From Epilithonimonas sp. JDS (GTDB lineage: Bacteria; Bacteroidota; Bacteroidia; Flavobacteriales; Weeksellaceae): a DNA stretch of 64,000 nucleotides. Within the stretch, counting starts at the first letter, position 1. Each line of letters begins with the position of its first letter. Of this stretch, positions 8,117 through 18,684 are shown in pieces. Where the stretch lies: the NCBI RefSeq assembly GCF_021261315.1, contig NZ_JAJSAX010000002.1, positions 682,001 through 746,000 of the forward strand, given 5' to 3'. The notes under the pieces are model-generated. The model had not been told where the DNA came from and made no database searches. It was given only the letters and a program-made list of their open reading frames with translations. A program made the position numbers and the translations under genes.

Positions 8117-8250
8117 AACCACAAAAGTCACAACAGAAAAATAAACATTCATCATTGCAGAAGAGCAAAAAAGATAACTACATAACTTTGACCTTTTTTT
8201 CACTTTTGAATAACTTACAAAAAAGTACAGCTTTTGTGACTTTTGTGGTT
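8117..8250. repeat. Perfect 17-bp inverted repeat flanking a 100-bp segment
   Basis: The left arm AACCACAAAAGTCACAA (8117-8133) and the right arm TTGTGACTTTTGTGGTT (8234-8250) are exact reverse complements. The enclosed segment carries a TAACTTTG -7-like box at 8183-8190 that could serve the next gene. A diverged relative stands after ligA. Confidence 0.8.
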
Positions 8251-8296
8251 ATAAAAATTGATAAAGTTCTAATTCTATCAGAACGACCATAATAAA

Positions 8297-9742
8297 ATGC
8301 AAACCAAAACACCTTTTTTCGCCATCTGCAAAGACTGCCTAGGCCTCGGAAAGAAAAAGCGGAGAATCAAGAAAAGTGCGCGCTTTCATTACCAAAAAGC
8401 CTTGTTGGAATTTGAAAAAGCAGGCCGTGATGGAATTGAACCTACTCCACCAGAAGCGAATTGGTATGTTTGCCCAACTTGCTCTGGCTCAGGATTGATT
8501 GCGTCTGATAATTTTCCAATTCCGGATACAGAAAATCTTCCGCACGTCGCCATCATCGGTGCTGGGATTGGCGGTGTTGCGTTGGCCGTGGCTTGTCTGC
8601 ATCGTGGCATTCCGTTTACCATTTATGAGCGCGACAATAGTTTTAATGAACGGTCGCAAGGCTATGGGCTTACCTTACAGCAAGCCAGCAAAGCAATTGA
8701 AGGTTTTGGAATTTCAAAACTGGAAAAAGGTGTGGTCTCCACAAGACATCTGGTTCACACACCCGACGGAAAAGTGGTTGCCGAATGGGGAATGCGAAAG
8801 TGGCTTCAAAATTCCGAAAAGCAATCTCCTAAAAAGACCAATATCCATATCGCCAGACAATCGCTCCGTTCCGCATTCATAGAACAATTGGGCGGAAATG
8901 ACAAGATAAAATGGGGACATCAACTCATTGATTTTAATGAAACTCAAGACGGTAAAATTGACCTTAACTTTCAAGTCAATGGCGAATCAACAATTGAAAA
9001 AGCTGATATCATAGTCGGTGCAGACGGTATCCGAAGTGCCGTTCGAAATATTTTAATTGGTGAAGAAATTTCCCCTTTACGTTATTTGGATTGCATCGTG
9101 ATTTTAGGCATTTGCCCATTGAATGTATTAGAAAATCCAGACCATCATTTGTTAGATTCAGCCACGGTATTTCAGACAGCCAATGGGAATGAAAGGATTT
9201 ATATGATGCCATTTGATGCCGATTCCATAATGTGGCAACTCAGTTTTCCTATGTCTGAGGACGAAGCGAAAAACCTAAGCAGTAAAGGTTCAGAAGCGCT
9301 TAAGAAAGAAGCCATCCGACGAACCAATTGGCACTCGCCTATTCCTGAAATCATCAACGCTACATTGGCAAGTCAGATTTCCGGATATCCTGTTTATGAC
9401 CGCGCATTGCTCACGTCAGAATTAATGAAAAACTTCGGAAAAGCCACGTTGATTGGCGATGCCGCGCACCCGATGAGTCCTTTCAAAGGGCAAGGTGCCA
9501 ATCAGGCTTTGTTGGATGCGTTGTCCTTAGCTCGTGAAATCTCAAAAAAATGCAGACCATTATCGCAATGGCGAACCGATGGAATCAGGAAAAGCGTCCT
9601 ATCCGATTTCGAATCAGAAATGATACAGCGAAGTTCTATTAAAGTTGAAGATTCCGCGGCCGCCGCACAGTTCCTACATTCCGATATTGCGCTCTATGAA
9701 GGGAATGAGCCACGGGGGAAAGTTTTGAAAAGAAAAGATTAA
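8297..9742 (+). CDS. FAD-dependent monooxygenase with N-terminal zinc-ribbon-like extension
   Basis: 481 residues. A Rossmann FAD-binding motif (IIGAGIGGVALA) starts near residue 84. The second FAD motif, GDAAHPMSPFKGQGANQALLDA, is near 385, as in PHBH/TetX-type flavoprotein monooxygenases that hydroxylate aromatic or polycyclic substrates. The first ~80 residues are unusual: CKDCLGLG (about 11-18) and CPTCSGSG (about 59-66) are two CxxCxGxG motifs, like half of a DnaJ zinc finger, separated by a basic segment. Members of this family normally begin at the Rossmann fold. The substrate is unknown. It is convergent with the SDR gene, and a shared hairpin lies between them. Confidence 0.88.
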   Translation: MQTKTPFFAICKDCLGLGKKKRRIKKSARFHYQKALLEFEKAGRDGIEPTPPEANWYVCPTCSGSGLIASDNFPIPDTENLPHVAIIGAGIGGVALAVACLHRGIPFTIYERDNSFNERSQGYGLTLQQASKAIEGFGISKLEKGVVSTRHLVHTPDGKVVAEWGMRKWLQNSEKQSPKKTNIHIARQSLRSAFIEQLGGNDKIKWGHQLIDFNETQDGKIDLNFQVNGESTIEKADIIVGADGIRSAVRNILIGEEISPLRYLDCIVILGICPLNVLENPDHHLLDSATVFQTANGNERIYMMPFDADSIMWQLSFPMSEDEAKNLSSKGSEALKKEAIRRTNWHSPIPEIINATLASQISGYPVYDRALLTSELMKNFGKATLIGDAAHPMSPFKGQGANQALLDALSLAREISKKCRPLSQWRTDGIRKSVLSDFESEMIQRSSIKVEDSAAAAQFLHSDIALYEGNEPRGKVLKRKD

Positions 9743-9750
9743 TCCAATAA

Positions 9751-9783
9751 AAAAGCGGTCTACATTGTTGTAAAACCGCTTTT
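9751..9783. terminator. Bidirectional terminator between two convergent genes
   Basis: AAAAGCGGT (9751-9759) pairs with ACCGCTTTT (9775-9783), with an inner TACA/TGTA pair. A-runs before and T-runs after suit termination from either side. Confidence 0.75.
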
Positions 9784-9801
9784 GCTTTATCATTTTTAAA
9801 C

Positions 9802-10515
9802 TTAAGGATTCGTGGAGAAAATAGAACCGTTGGCAATCAATGCGCGTCTGTTCATTTTCAGGATATCTCTTACCCATTCTGCAAAGTCTTCCGGCTGAAG
9901 CACTTTGTCTGGATTGCCGTCCGTCAAACCGCCGTTGATGCTCATATCCGAAGCAATTGTACTTGGCGTCAAAGTGATGACACGGATGTTTTCCTTTCTC
10001 CATTCCGCCATCATCGATTGTGATAATGAAACCACTGCGGCTTTCGAAGCGGCGTAGGCTGACATATTCGGTCCACCTTTCAAACCTGCTGTGGAAGCTA
10101 CATTCACGATATCACCCTGACCTTTTTCTTTCAAGAAAGGATGAACCGCTTTCGCCACGTAATAAACACCGAAAAGATTGGTTTTAATGACCTGCTCCCA
10201 AGTTTCAGAAGGCATTTCCTCGATGCTTCCAAAGTCGCCTACTCCAGCGTTGTTGACCAAAATATCCACACCGCCAAGTTGCTCTGCCAGCGACTCGATT
10301 CCGGCTTTCACTTCCAATTCGTTGTCCACACTGAAAACGGCGTAGGCTACTTTCACGCCAGTTGCTTTCAGTTCGTTTGCTGTTATTTTGAGATAATTTT
10401 CGTTTCTTCCTGTGATGCCGACGTTCACGCCTTCATTGGCTAGGATTTGCGCAACCGCTTTCCCAAGGCCTCTTCCACCACCAGTGATGATGGCGTTTTT
10501 TCCTTTTAAATTCAT
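9802..10515 (-). CDS. SDR family oxidoreductase (3-ketoacyl-ACP reductase-like)
   Basis: A classical short-chain dehydrogenase of about 237 residues. It has the cofactor motif TGGGRGLG near the N-terminus, NNAG near residue 90, and the catalytic Ser, Tyr and Lys in SAYAASKAA (Tyr near residue 154). It resembles FabG, but many stand-alone FabG-like enzymes reduce other carbonyls, so the substrate is not assigned. A TAAATTTG box on the minus strand (10535-10542) would start transcription near 10530, which favours the ATG at 10515 (M-N-L-K-G-K) over the one at 10524. Confidence 0.9.
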   Translation of the reverse strand: MNLKGKNAIITGGGRGLGKAVAQILANEGVNVGITGRNENYLKITANELKATGVKVAYAVFSVDNELEVKAGIESLAEQLGGVDILVNNAGVGDFGSIEEMPSETWEQVIKTNLFGVYYVAKAVHPFLKEKGQGDIVNVASTAGLKGGPNMSAYAASKAAVVSLSQSMMAEWRKENIRVITLTPSTIASDMSINGGLTDGNPDKVLQPEDFAEWVRDILKMNRRALIANGSIFSTNP

Positions 10516-10534
10516 TGTAATCATTTTGAAGGTG

Positions 10535-10542
10535 CAAATTTA
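10535..10542 (-). promoter_or_regulatory. -7 box of the SDR gene
   Basis: A perfect TAnnTTTG (TAAATTTG) on the minus strand, 20-27 bases before the chosen ATG. No well-spaced TTG was found upstream. Confidence 0.5.
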
Positions 10543-10666
10543 CCAAACGATTGTTTAGAAAAGAAACATTGCAATTAGATTTAATGAAATCTTATCATTT
10601 GGTAAGTCTATAAGACGGTGGATTTTATCGCAAAGGCGCAAACTTGATTGAATTACAAATGTCAAA

Positions 10667-10696
10667 AAAAGTCGCAAAAAAAACTTTGCGACTTTT
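10667..10696 (-). terminator. Terminator after the GDPD gene
   Basis: A perfect 12-bp stem (AAAAGTCGCAAA with TTTGCGACTTTT) and 6-base loop, followed on the minus strand by a T-run. It lies 45 bases past the GDPD stop. Confidence 0.8.
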
Positions 10697-10740
10697 AATA
10701 TCTCAATCACAAAAATTAATTGCGACTTTGCGATGAAAAC

Positions 10741-11481
10741 CTATTTCAATTGGTCTGGAACATTCGTGGTGACGAATTTCAAACCTTGTTCTTTCAGTTT
10801 TTTGTAAACTTCAAGGTCATTCACAGTCCAGGAATTGGTAATTAATCCTAAGGCATTCGCTTCTGAAATCCACGTTGGATTCTTTTCGAACACGCTGTAA
10901 TGATAATCGATGCCGTCCAATCCTTCGGCTTTTATCTGTTGAGGCGAAAGATTTCCTTCCAGATATTGTACTTTGAATTTCGGTTCTACTTTTTTGATTT
11001 CTTTACAAACATTCAAACTAAAAGAAATGAATTCGCTCTGAGATTCCAACTTCAAATCCTTGATGGTTTGAATGGTTTTCTTCACAATTTCGTTTTCAAT
11101 TTCTGGCGTTTTTGCAGGTTTGATTTCAACAATTAATTTGAGAGACGAATCTTTTTTACCTTGTTTCAAATAATCTTTCAAAATGGGAAACTTCTCGCCA
11201 TTGGAAAGTTTGAGTTTTTCCAATGTTTTGAAGTCCGTTTCAGAGACTTCCATTTTGCCGTGGTGCTCATCGTGGTTGATGACGAGAACGCCATCTTTGG
11301 TCATTCTCACATCGAATTCTGCGCCGTAGATTTTCAGCTTTTGCGCATTCTCTAAAGCCTTCAAAGAATTTTCTGTCGTTGGCGGATTGGTTTGCCAATA
11401 GCCTCTGTGCGCGATGATTTGGGTTTGGGCATTCATTATTATTGAACTTAAAATCGTTAATCCTAGAATTAGTTTCTTCAT
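10741..11481 (-). CDS. Glycerophosphodiester phosphodiesterase, exported
   Basis: 246 residues with an N-terminal signal peptide (about 1-18, ending NAQ). Hydrolyses glycerophosphodiesters to glycerol-3-phosphate and an alcohol, probably in the periplasm. GDPD motifs are all present: HRG (25-27), ENS (37-39), the metal-binding ExD in AEFDV (55-57), and NHD (69-71). A long loop with KLIVEIKPAK follows. It is a single gene closed by a strong terminator. Whether it prefers glycerophosphocholine or other substrates cannot be told. Confidence 0.93.
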   Translation of the reverse strand: MKKLILGLTILSSIIMNAQTQIIAHRGYWQTNPPTTENSLKALENAQKLKIYGAEFDVRMTKDGVLVINHDEHHGKMEVSETDFKTLEKLKLSNGEKFPILKDYLKQGKKDSSLKLIVEIKPAKTPEIENEIVKKTIQTIKDLKLESQSEFISFSLNVCKEIKKVEPKFKVQYLEGNLSPQQIKAEGLDGIDYHYSVFEKNPTWISEANALGLITNSWTVNDLEVYKKLKEQGLKFVTTNVPDQLK

Positions 11482-11605
11482 TTTTAATATTATTGAGAAT
11501 TGAAATTTAACGCAAAGGCACTAAGATTTAATCATATAAAACTTATGATTTTAAGGCACAAAGTTTAACTTCGTTAAAACCTCAGCTTAGCACGATTGGA
11601 AATTA

Positions 11606-13168
11606 TTATTCATCGTTGCTTGTTCTCTTCGGCTCTCGTGCAACTGGCCATTTCATTGGTTCGCCTTTTTCGTCGTTTGGCATTACTCTTTTTTCACGGC
11701 TAGTGAATTCTGGGTCTTCGGAAGCCATATAAGCTAAAGTGGCTGTCAGAATCACATTGTTCTTCAACTCATCAAAGACAATTTTGTCATAAGTGTCTTT
11801 GGTCGTGTGCCAGGTGTAACCGAAATAGCCCCAGTTAAGTGAACTCAAAGAGAATCCAGGCACGCCAGCCGAAACGAAAGAAGCGTGGTCGGAACCGCCT
11901 CCACCAGGCATTCCCGGGAAGTTGGTCTTGATGTTGTCCTTCACTTTTTTAGGAACGGCATCCAGCCATTTTCCGATGTACGCGTAAGAATCTTTGAAAC
12001 CTTGTCCGCTGATGTCCACCACTCTACCCGTTCCGTTGTCTTGATTGAAAACCGCCTGCACACCTTTGATGATTTCAGGATTGTCTGCAACGAAACCACG
12101 TGAGCCGTTCAATCCTTGCTCCTCGCTTCCCCAAAGTCCGACGATGATGGTTCGTTTGTTATTTGGGTAATATTTTTTCAGGATTCGCATTGTTTCGAGC
12201 ATCGTCAAAGTTCCGGTTCCGTTGTCTGTTGCACCTTGCGCACCGTCCCAAGAATCTAAGTGAGCAGAAAGAATGACATATTCGTTTGGTTTCTCTTTTC
12301 CTTTGATGATTCCGATGGTATTGAAGGATTTCGCTTCTGGAAGAACTTTGGATTGTGTATCGATTTTGATTCTCGGTTTCGCGCCTTTCTCCGCCATTCT
12401 ATAGAGCATTCCGTAATCTTCCAAATCAATATCGAACATTGGAATCTTTTTGGTCTTGGCTCCGAAAATACGGTTGGTGCTCATAATTCCCGTCCAGTTG
12501 GAAATCGCGATGCCCGATGCACCTGCTTTTTCCAAAGCTTCTGGCAACGTGTTGTTGTCGTAGCCTATAGTTTTGATGTATTCTTGAAAATCTTTGGTCG
12601 CTTGTTGCTTTTCAGCTTTCAGTTTGTCGTATAATTCTGGCGTTGCAAATTCTTTGATTTGCTCATCGGAACGGCCAATTTTCTGATATTGCGCCATCAA
12701 AACAATTTTTCCTTTTACCGATGGCAACCATTTGTCAAACTCGGCTTTGGAAGTCACTTTGGGAAGAATTACCGCTTCCGCTTCAACAGCTTTTTTGGTT
12801 GATGGACTCCAAGCCAATTGCGTTGCCGACAAAGTTTTTGTTCTTGGAAAAACCATATCCACGTGTGTGGTTCCTCGTTGCCAGCCTTTCCACGTTCCAA
12901 ATTGCTGAAGGTTTGCTTCGATGCCCCAAGATTTCAGTTTATCGGCGGTGTAATTATTGGCGGAAAGCATTTCTGGCGTTCCTACCAATCTTGGTCCGAT
13001 GCCATCCAAAAGTTCATAGGCCATCTCCTCGAGTTGGGAATTGTTGTTGGCCTCGTTGACAAAACTTTCGACAATCGGATTGAGTTTTTCTGTTGATTTG
13101 GTTTGAGCGTTAGAAAATTGGACTGCAAAGAAAACGGCAGACATCGTGAACAAAGTGTTTCGCTTCAT
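11606..13168 (-). CDS. M28 family metallopeptidase, exported
   Basis: 520 residues with a signal peptide (about 1-21, ending NAQ). A di-zinc aminopeptidase fold with a PA-like insert between the N-terminal helices and the catalytic part. The zinc ligands and catalytic residues fit M28: His303 in SAHLDSWDG, Asp315 in ATDNGTG, Glu349-Glu350 in WGSEEQG, Asp377 in NQDNGTG, and His454 in YTWHTTKD. Likely a periplasmic or surface peptidase for nutrient peptides. The C-terminal region is short and basic/acidic with no T9SS sorting domain. Monocistronic. Confidence 0.94.
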   Translation of the reverse strand: MKRNTLFTMSAVFFAVQFSNAQTKSTEKLNPIVESFVNEANNNSQLEEMAYELLDGIGPRLVGTPEMLSANNYTADKLKSWGIEANLQQFGTWKGWQRGTTHVDMVFPRTKTLSATQLAWSPSTKKAVEAEAVILPKVTSKAEFDKWLPSVKGKIVLMAQYQKIGRSDEQIKEFATPELYDKLKAEKQQATKDFQEYIKTIGYDNNTLPEALEKAGASGIAISNWTGIMSTNRIFGAKTKKIPMFDIDLEDYGMLYRMAEKGAKPRIKIDTQSKVLPEAKSFNTIGIIKGKEKPNEYVILSAHLDSWDGAQGATDNGTGTLTMLETMRILKKYYPNNKRTIIVGLWGSEEQGLNGSRGFVADNPEIIKGVQAVFNQDNGTGRVVDISGQGFKDSYAYIGKWLDAVPKKVKDNIKTNFPGMPGGGGSDHASFVSAGVPGFSLSSLNWGYFGYTWHTTKDTYDKIVFDELKNNVILTATLAYMASEDPEFTSREKRVMPNDEKGEPMKWPVAREPKRTSNDE

Positions 13169-13400
13169 ATCTTTTTATTTGATGACGATAAAGATAGTAA
13201 AATCGGGAGAAATGATGTCTGATAAACCCAGAAATGCAACTACTTTTACCTTTTCAATTAACAGCTTGTCTATTAAATCAATAAACAGGTTTGAATAATT
13301 TTGTAACAGCTGTAAACTTCACAACAAAGAAAAATTGAACTTTTAAACAAAGTAAACCAGATTATTATTTCGGAATTTTGCATCAATAAATTTTTAGAAA

Positions 13401-14357
13401 ATGAAAAATAAAACAGTATTAGTAACGGGAGGAACTGGCTTTGTCGGAATTCACACGATTTTACAATTGTTACAGAAAGGTTACAATGTCAAAACCACAC
13501 TTCGCTCCATTTCAAAGAAAGACATCATCATCAACGCTTTGAAAGAAGGCGGCATTTCGGATTTTGAGAATCTTCAGTTTTTTGAAGCCGATCTTTCTGA
13601 GGATAAAGGCTGGGATGAGGCCGTGGAAGGTGCTGATTACGTCCTGCACATCGCATCGCCGTTTCCCGCAGGAGAACCAAAAGATGAAAACGAATTGATA
13701 ATACCAGCTCGTGATGGCGCACTGCGCGTTTTGAAAGCCGCAAAAAAAGCTGGCGTACAACGTGTTGTTTTAACCTCTTCTTTTGCTGCAATTGGTTACA
13801 GCATCGATGTCAAAGGTCATATTTTTACAGAAGAAGACTGGACCGACACCAATGTTCCACTTCCTGCCTACATCAAGTCGAAAACGGTCGCAGAGAAAGC
13901 CGCTTGGGATTATGTGGAAAATGAAGGAAAAGGTCTGGAACTTTCTGTCATCTGCCCGGTTGGGATTTTCGGACCGGTTTTGGGCGAAATCACCTCCGCA
14001 TCACTGGATATTGCGGTCATTGAAATTATAAACGGTACTACCAAAGAAAGTGGTAATTTCACAATGGGAATCGTGGATGTACGCGATGTGGCAGATATCC
14101 ATATCAAAGCAATGGAAAGTCCGAAAGCCGTTGGCGAAAGATTCATTGCCAGTTCGGATGGCGTCATTAGTTTCTCCGATGTTGCAGAATTAATCAAAAA
14201 AGAAAGACCTGAAAAATCTGCGCATATTGCCAACTTGGAAAAGCCAGCGCCAGAATTTTATAAACAAATGTCAAACGAAAAAGCAAGAACCATCTTAGGC
14301 TGGACGCCACGAAGCCGTGATGAAGCCATATTATCGAGCGTTGACAGTTTGAAATAA
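13401..14357 (+). CDS. NAD(P)-dependent epimerase/dehydrogenase, aldehyde or ketone reductase type
   Basis: 318 residues, extended SDR. TGGTGFVG (about 9-16) is the Rossmann motif and the catalytic YIKSK has Tyr157 and Lys161. The layout resembles the dihydroflavonol-4-reductase/SDR aldehyde reductases of bacteria. The substrate is not known. The gene faces the AraC regulator after a strong terminator, so the two are probably separate units. Confidence 0.9.
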   Translation: MKNKTVLVTGGTGFVGIHTILQLLQKGYNVKTTLRSISKKDIIINALKEGGISDFENLQFFEADLSEDKGWDEAVEGADYVLHIASPFPAGEPKDENELIIPARDGALRVLKAAKKAGVQRVVLTSSFAAIGYSIDVKGHIFTEEDWTDTNVPLPAYIKSKTVAEKAAWDYVENEGKGLELSVICPVGIFGPVLGEITSASLDIAVIEIINGTTKESGNFTMGIVDVRDVADIHIKAMESPKAVGERFIASSDGVISFSDVAELIKKERPEKSAHIANLEKPAPEFYKQMSNEKARTILGWTPRSRDEAILSSVDSLK

Positions 14358-14366
14358 TCTAACCCG

Positions 14367-14399
14367 AAAAGTACGAATGTAACTTGCATTCGTACTTTT
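14367..14399 (+). terminator. Terminator after the SDR reductase
   Basis: A perfect 13-bp stem (AAAAGTACGAATG with CATTCGTACTTTT) and 7-base loop, continuing into a T-run. Confidence 0.85.
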
Positions 14400-14445
14400 T
14401 TCTTGAAACAAATTGTAATTTTACATTAAGACAAATCTCAATACT

Positions 14446-15231
14446 TTGAAATTTAACAACATCCAATCCTGTCATTTGGGTCCGGAAATTTCGCCGGAAC
14501 AATTTATTCCAGAGCATTTTTTCATTGTTTTGATGAAAGGTTCTATGATAGCCTTCAATGGAAACAAAAACTACCAAGTGAATGAAGGCGATTATTACAT
14601 TGCCAGAAAAAATCATTTGGTGCGATATACCAAATATAAAAATGATGACGATTTCGAAAAAATAATCATCATTTTTGATGAAGCATTCCTTAAAAAATTC
14701 CTTGAACGAAACCCTTTTTCAGCGACTGCATTCTCCAGCAATGATTCGTTTTTAAATTTGGAAAAAAGTCCATTGATTCGAAATTTTATAGATTCTTTGC
14801 AGCCATATTATGGTGACGGCGAAAAGATAGACGATAATTTTTCCGATATCAAGCGGGAAGAATTATTATTGATATTACTGAAGAACAATCCTGAGTTGTC
14901 GAATGTCTTCTTCAACTTTGGCGCACCGGAAAAAATTGATCTGGAGGAATTTATGCTCCGCAACTTTCGGTTCAACATTCATCTGGAAAGATTCGCTTAT
15001 TTGACGGGAAGAAGTCTGTCTTCCTTCAAACGTGATTTCCAGAAAATATTTGGACTAAATCCCGGAAAATGGCTGACTCAAAAACGACTTGAGGAAGCTC
15101 ATTTTTTGCTTCGAAATGAAAAACGAAAACCCAACGATATTTATCTGGACTTAGGATTCGAAGACCTGTCGCACTTTTCTTTTGCCTTCAAAAAAGAATT
15201 TGGAATATCTCCGAGTGAAGTTTTGGTTTGA
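14446..15231 (+). CDS. AraC family transcriptional regulator
   Basis: About 261 residues. The C-terminal ~100 residues are an AraC/XylS double helix-turn-helix (LERFAYLTGRSLSSFKRDFQ, then DIYLDLGFEDLSHFSFAFKK, GISPSEVL). The N-terminal part is a cupin-like sensing domain (EGDYYIARKNHLVRY). The ligand is unknown. The start is uncertain: TTG at 14446 gives M-K-F-N-N-I and fits the domain edge. The first in-frame ATG would remove about 30 residues of the cupin. Confidence 0.87.
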   Translation: MKFNNIQSCHLGPEISPEQFIPEHFFIVLMKGSMIAFNGNKNYQVNEGDYYIARKNHLVRYTKYKNDDDFEKIIIIFDEAFLKKFLERNPFSATAFSSNDSFLNLEKSPLIRNFIDSLQPYYGDGEKIDDNFSDIKREELLLILLKNNPELSNVFFNFGAPEKIDLEEFMLRNFRFNIHLERFAYLTGRSLSSFKRDFQKIFGLNPGKWLTQKRLEEAHFLLRNEKRKPNDIYLDLGFEDLSHFSFAFKKEFGISPSEVLV

Positions 15232-15266
15232 TTTTTCCCAAAGCACGTTTAGTTCAGAATTCACTT

Positions 15267-15295
15267 TTGAACTTTTATTCTAATGCCTACATTTG
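15267..15295 (+). promoter_or_regulatory. Promoter of ligA
   Basis: TTG (15267-15269), 18 bases, then TACATTTG (15288-15295), a full match to the Bacteroidota consensus, 16 bases before the ligA ATG. Confidence 0.65.
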
Positions 15296-15305
15296 TAAAA
15301 ATTAA

Positions 15306-17312
<2,007 letters not shown>

Positions 17313-17316
17313 GAGT

Positions 17317-17370
17317 AAACTACAAAAGTCACAAAAGAATTAAATATTCCTTTTTTGACTTCTGTGGTTT
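17317..17370. terminator. Inverted repeat between convergent ligA and the DUF1349 gene
   Basis: AAACTACAAAAGTCA (17317-17331) and TGACTTCTGTGGTTT (17356-17370) pair at 13 of 15 positions. It is related in sequence to the perfect repeat after tex, so it may be one mobile or copied intergenic element now acting as a terminator. Confidence 0.55.
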
Positions 17371-17377
17371 CCATATT

Positions 17378-18028
17378 TTACTGATTTTTCTTCAGCCATT
17401 CCAACCGGCGATGGTCGGGAAGATGTTTGACCGAGAAGTTTTCGAAAGTAGCCTTGAAGCCGTTTCCATCCGGACTTGCCGCCATAAATCCGACTTGTAC
17501 AGGTGTGTTGTCCTGCAGATAGGCATTTCTCATCATCACATATTCTTTGTCGTCGAAGGAATAAAAAATCTCGACCGCATCGAGTCTTCGTACTGCTTTT
17601 ATCCAGACAAATGGTGGCGTTTTTTCTAAAACAATCACGCTCCAGTCGCTGGTTTTGTGAGTAACGACGGTACTCAGATTGAATTTTCCGTCCACGAATT
17701 CTACGCCGGCTTTGATGTAATTTTGTTCATCAATTCTCAGCATCAGTCCCATTTGGTCGAAGCGGGCTTTATAATCTCCGGTAATTTTCACTTTGGTTTC
17801 GAATTCTCCGCCGTAAGTTGAATAGTAAAATGGCGCGTCGTCGACCGTAAAACCGTAGTGTGAAATCCGCCAGTAGTCACTTTGTGGCGTGACGTTCATT
17901 ATCAGTTTTTTGTCTTTGATTTCCCACTGAGAAGGCTCGTTGAACCAGGTCATTTTTTCAAGAGATTGGGCTTTTAATCCTGAAAACAAGTTCAGAAATA
18001 TGATGGAGGACAGTATTATTTTTTTCAT
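17378..18028 (-). CDS. DUF1349 domain-containing secreted protein
   Basis: 216 residues with a signal peptide (about 1-20, ending KAQ). The body is a concanavalin-like beta sandwich of the DUF1349 family (MTWFNEPSQWEIKDKKLI, DQMGLMLRIDEQNYIKAG, PVQVGFMAASPDGNGF). Such proteins often bind or act on carbohydrate. The acetyltransferase gene lies 17 bases upstream on the same strand, so the two may form an operon. No catalytic residues can be named. Confidence 0.85.
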   Translation of the reverse strand: MKKIILSSIIFLNLFSGLKAQSLEKMTWFNEPSQWEIKDKKLIMNVTPQSDYWRISHYGFTVDDAPFYYSTYGGEFETKVKITGDYKARFDQMGLMLRIDEQNYIKAGVEFVDGKFNLSTVVTHKTSDWSVIVLEKTPPFVWIKAVRRLDAVEIFYSFDDKEYVMMRNAYLQDNTPVQVGFMAASPDGNGFKATFENFSVKHLPDHRRLEWLKKNQ

Positions 18029-18045
18029 TTTAATCTTGATTGATT

Positions 18046-18606
18046 TTATAGTTCACGGATGACTTTGCAAGGATTTCCGACCGCTAAAACATTGGCAGGA
18101 ATATCTTTCGTCACCACGCTTCCCGCTCCTATCACCGTATTGTCACCAATCGTGACGCCGGGAAGGATGCTGCAGCCTGCGCCAATCCAGACATTGTTTC
18201 CAACCGTGATTGGATAAGCATATTCCAAAGCTTTGTTGCGCTGCTCGACATCGAAAGGATGACCAGCTGTGTAGAATCCGCAGTTGGGTGCAATCATCAC
18301 GTTGTCTCCGAAAGTGACTTTTGCACAATCAAGAATTACAACATTCACGTTGGTGTAGAAGTTCTCGCCAATCTCGATATTGTAGCCGTAATCGCAGTAG
18401 AAAGGTTGTTCGATATGAAACATTTTTCCGGTTTTGCCGAAGAGTTTTTTGATTAATGCTTTTCTTTCTTTGAGCTTGGAAGGCTGAAGGTGATTGTATT
18501 CAAAACAGAGGTCTTTGGCGATATTTCTTTCTTTGGTGAGATGTTTGTCTGACGCGTCATAGATTTCTCCGTTCAGCATTTTTTCTTTTTCGTTCAGATT
18601 ATTCAT
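18046..18606 (-). CDS. Sugar O-acetyltransferase (maltose/galactoside acetyltransferase type)
   Basis: 186 residues, typical for the Maa/LacA group. An N-terminal MAC domain (EKEKMLNGEIYDASDKHL) is followed by left-handed beta-helix hexapeptide repeats (VMIAPNCGFYTAGHPF with the catalytic His, IGAGCSILPGVTIGDNTVIG, VLAVGNPCKVIREL). Transfers acetyl from acetyl-CoA to a sugar hydroxyl. First gene of a likely pair with the DUF1349 gene; divergent from the LuxR-type regulator. Confidence 0.93.
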   Translation of the reverse strand: MNNLNEKEKMLNGEIYDASDKHLTKERNIAKDLCFEYNHLQPSKLKERKALIKKLFGKTGKMFHIEQPFYCDYGYNIEIGENFYTNVNVVILDCAKVTFGDNVMIAPNCGFYTAGHPFDVEQRNKALEYAYPITVGNNVWIGAGCSILPGVTIGDNTVIGAGSVVTKDIPANVLAVGNPCKVIREL

Positions 18607-18684
18607 TGTATTTTTATTTTGATAAAGGGCAAATTTACAAGCTTAAAAATTGCAAACCAATACTGATAAATAACCATTTCTTTA

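Noticed and set aside
11530-11550. Terminator after the M28 peptidase
   Set aside because: AATCATA/TATGATT is only 7 bp, AT-only apart from one pair, and has no T-run on the correct strand.
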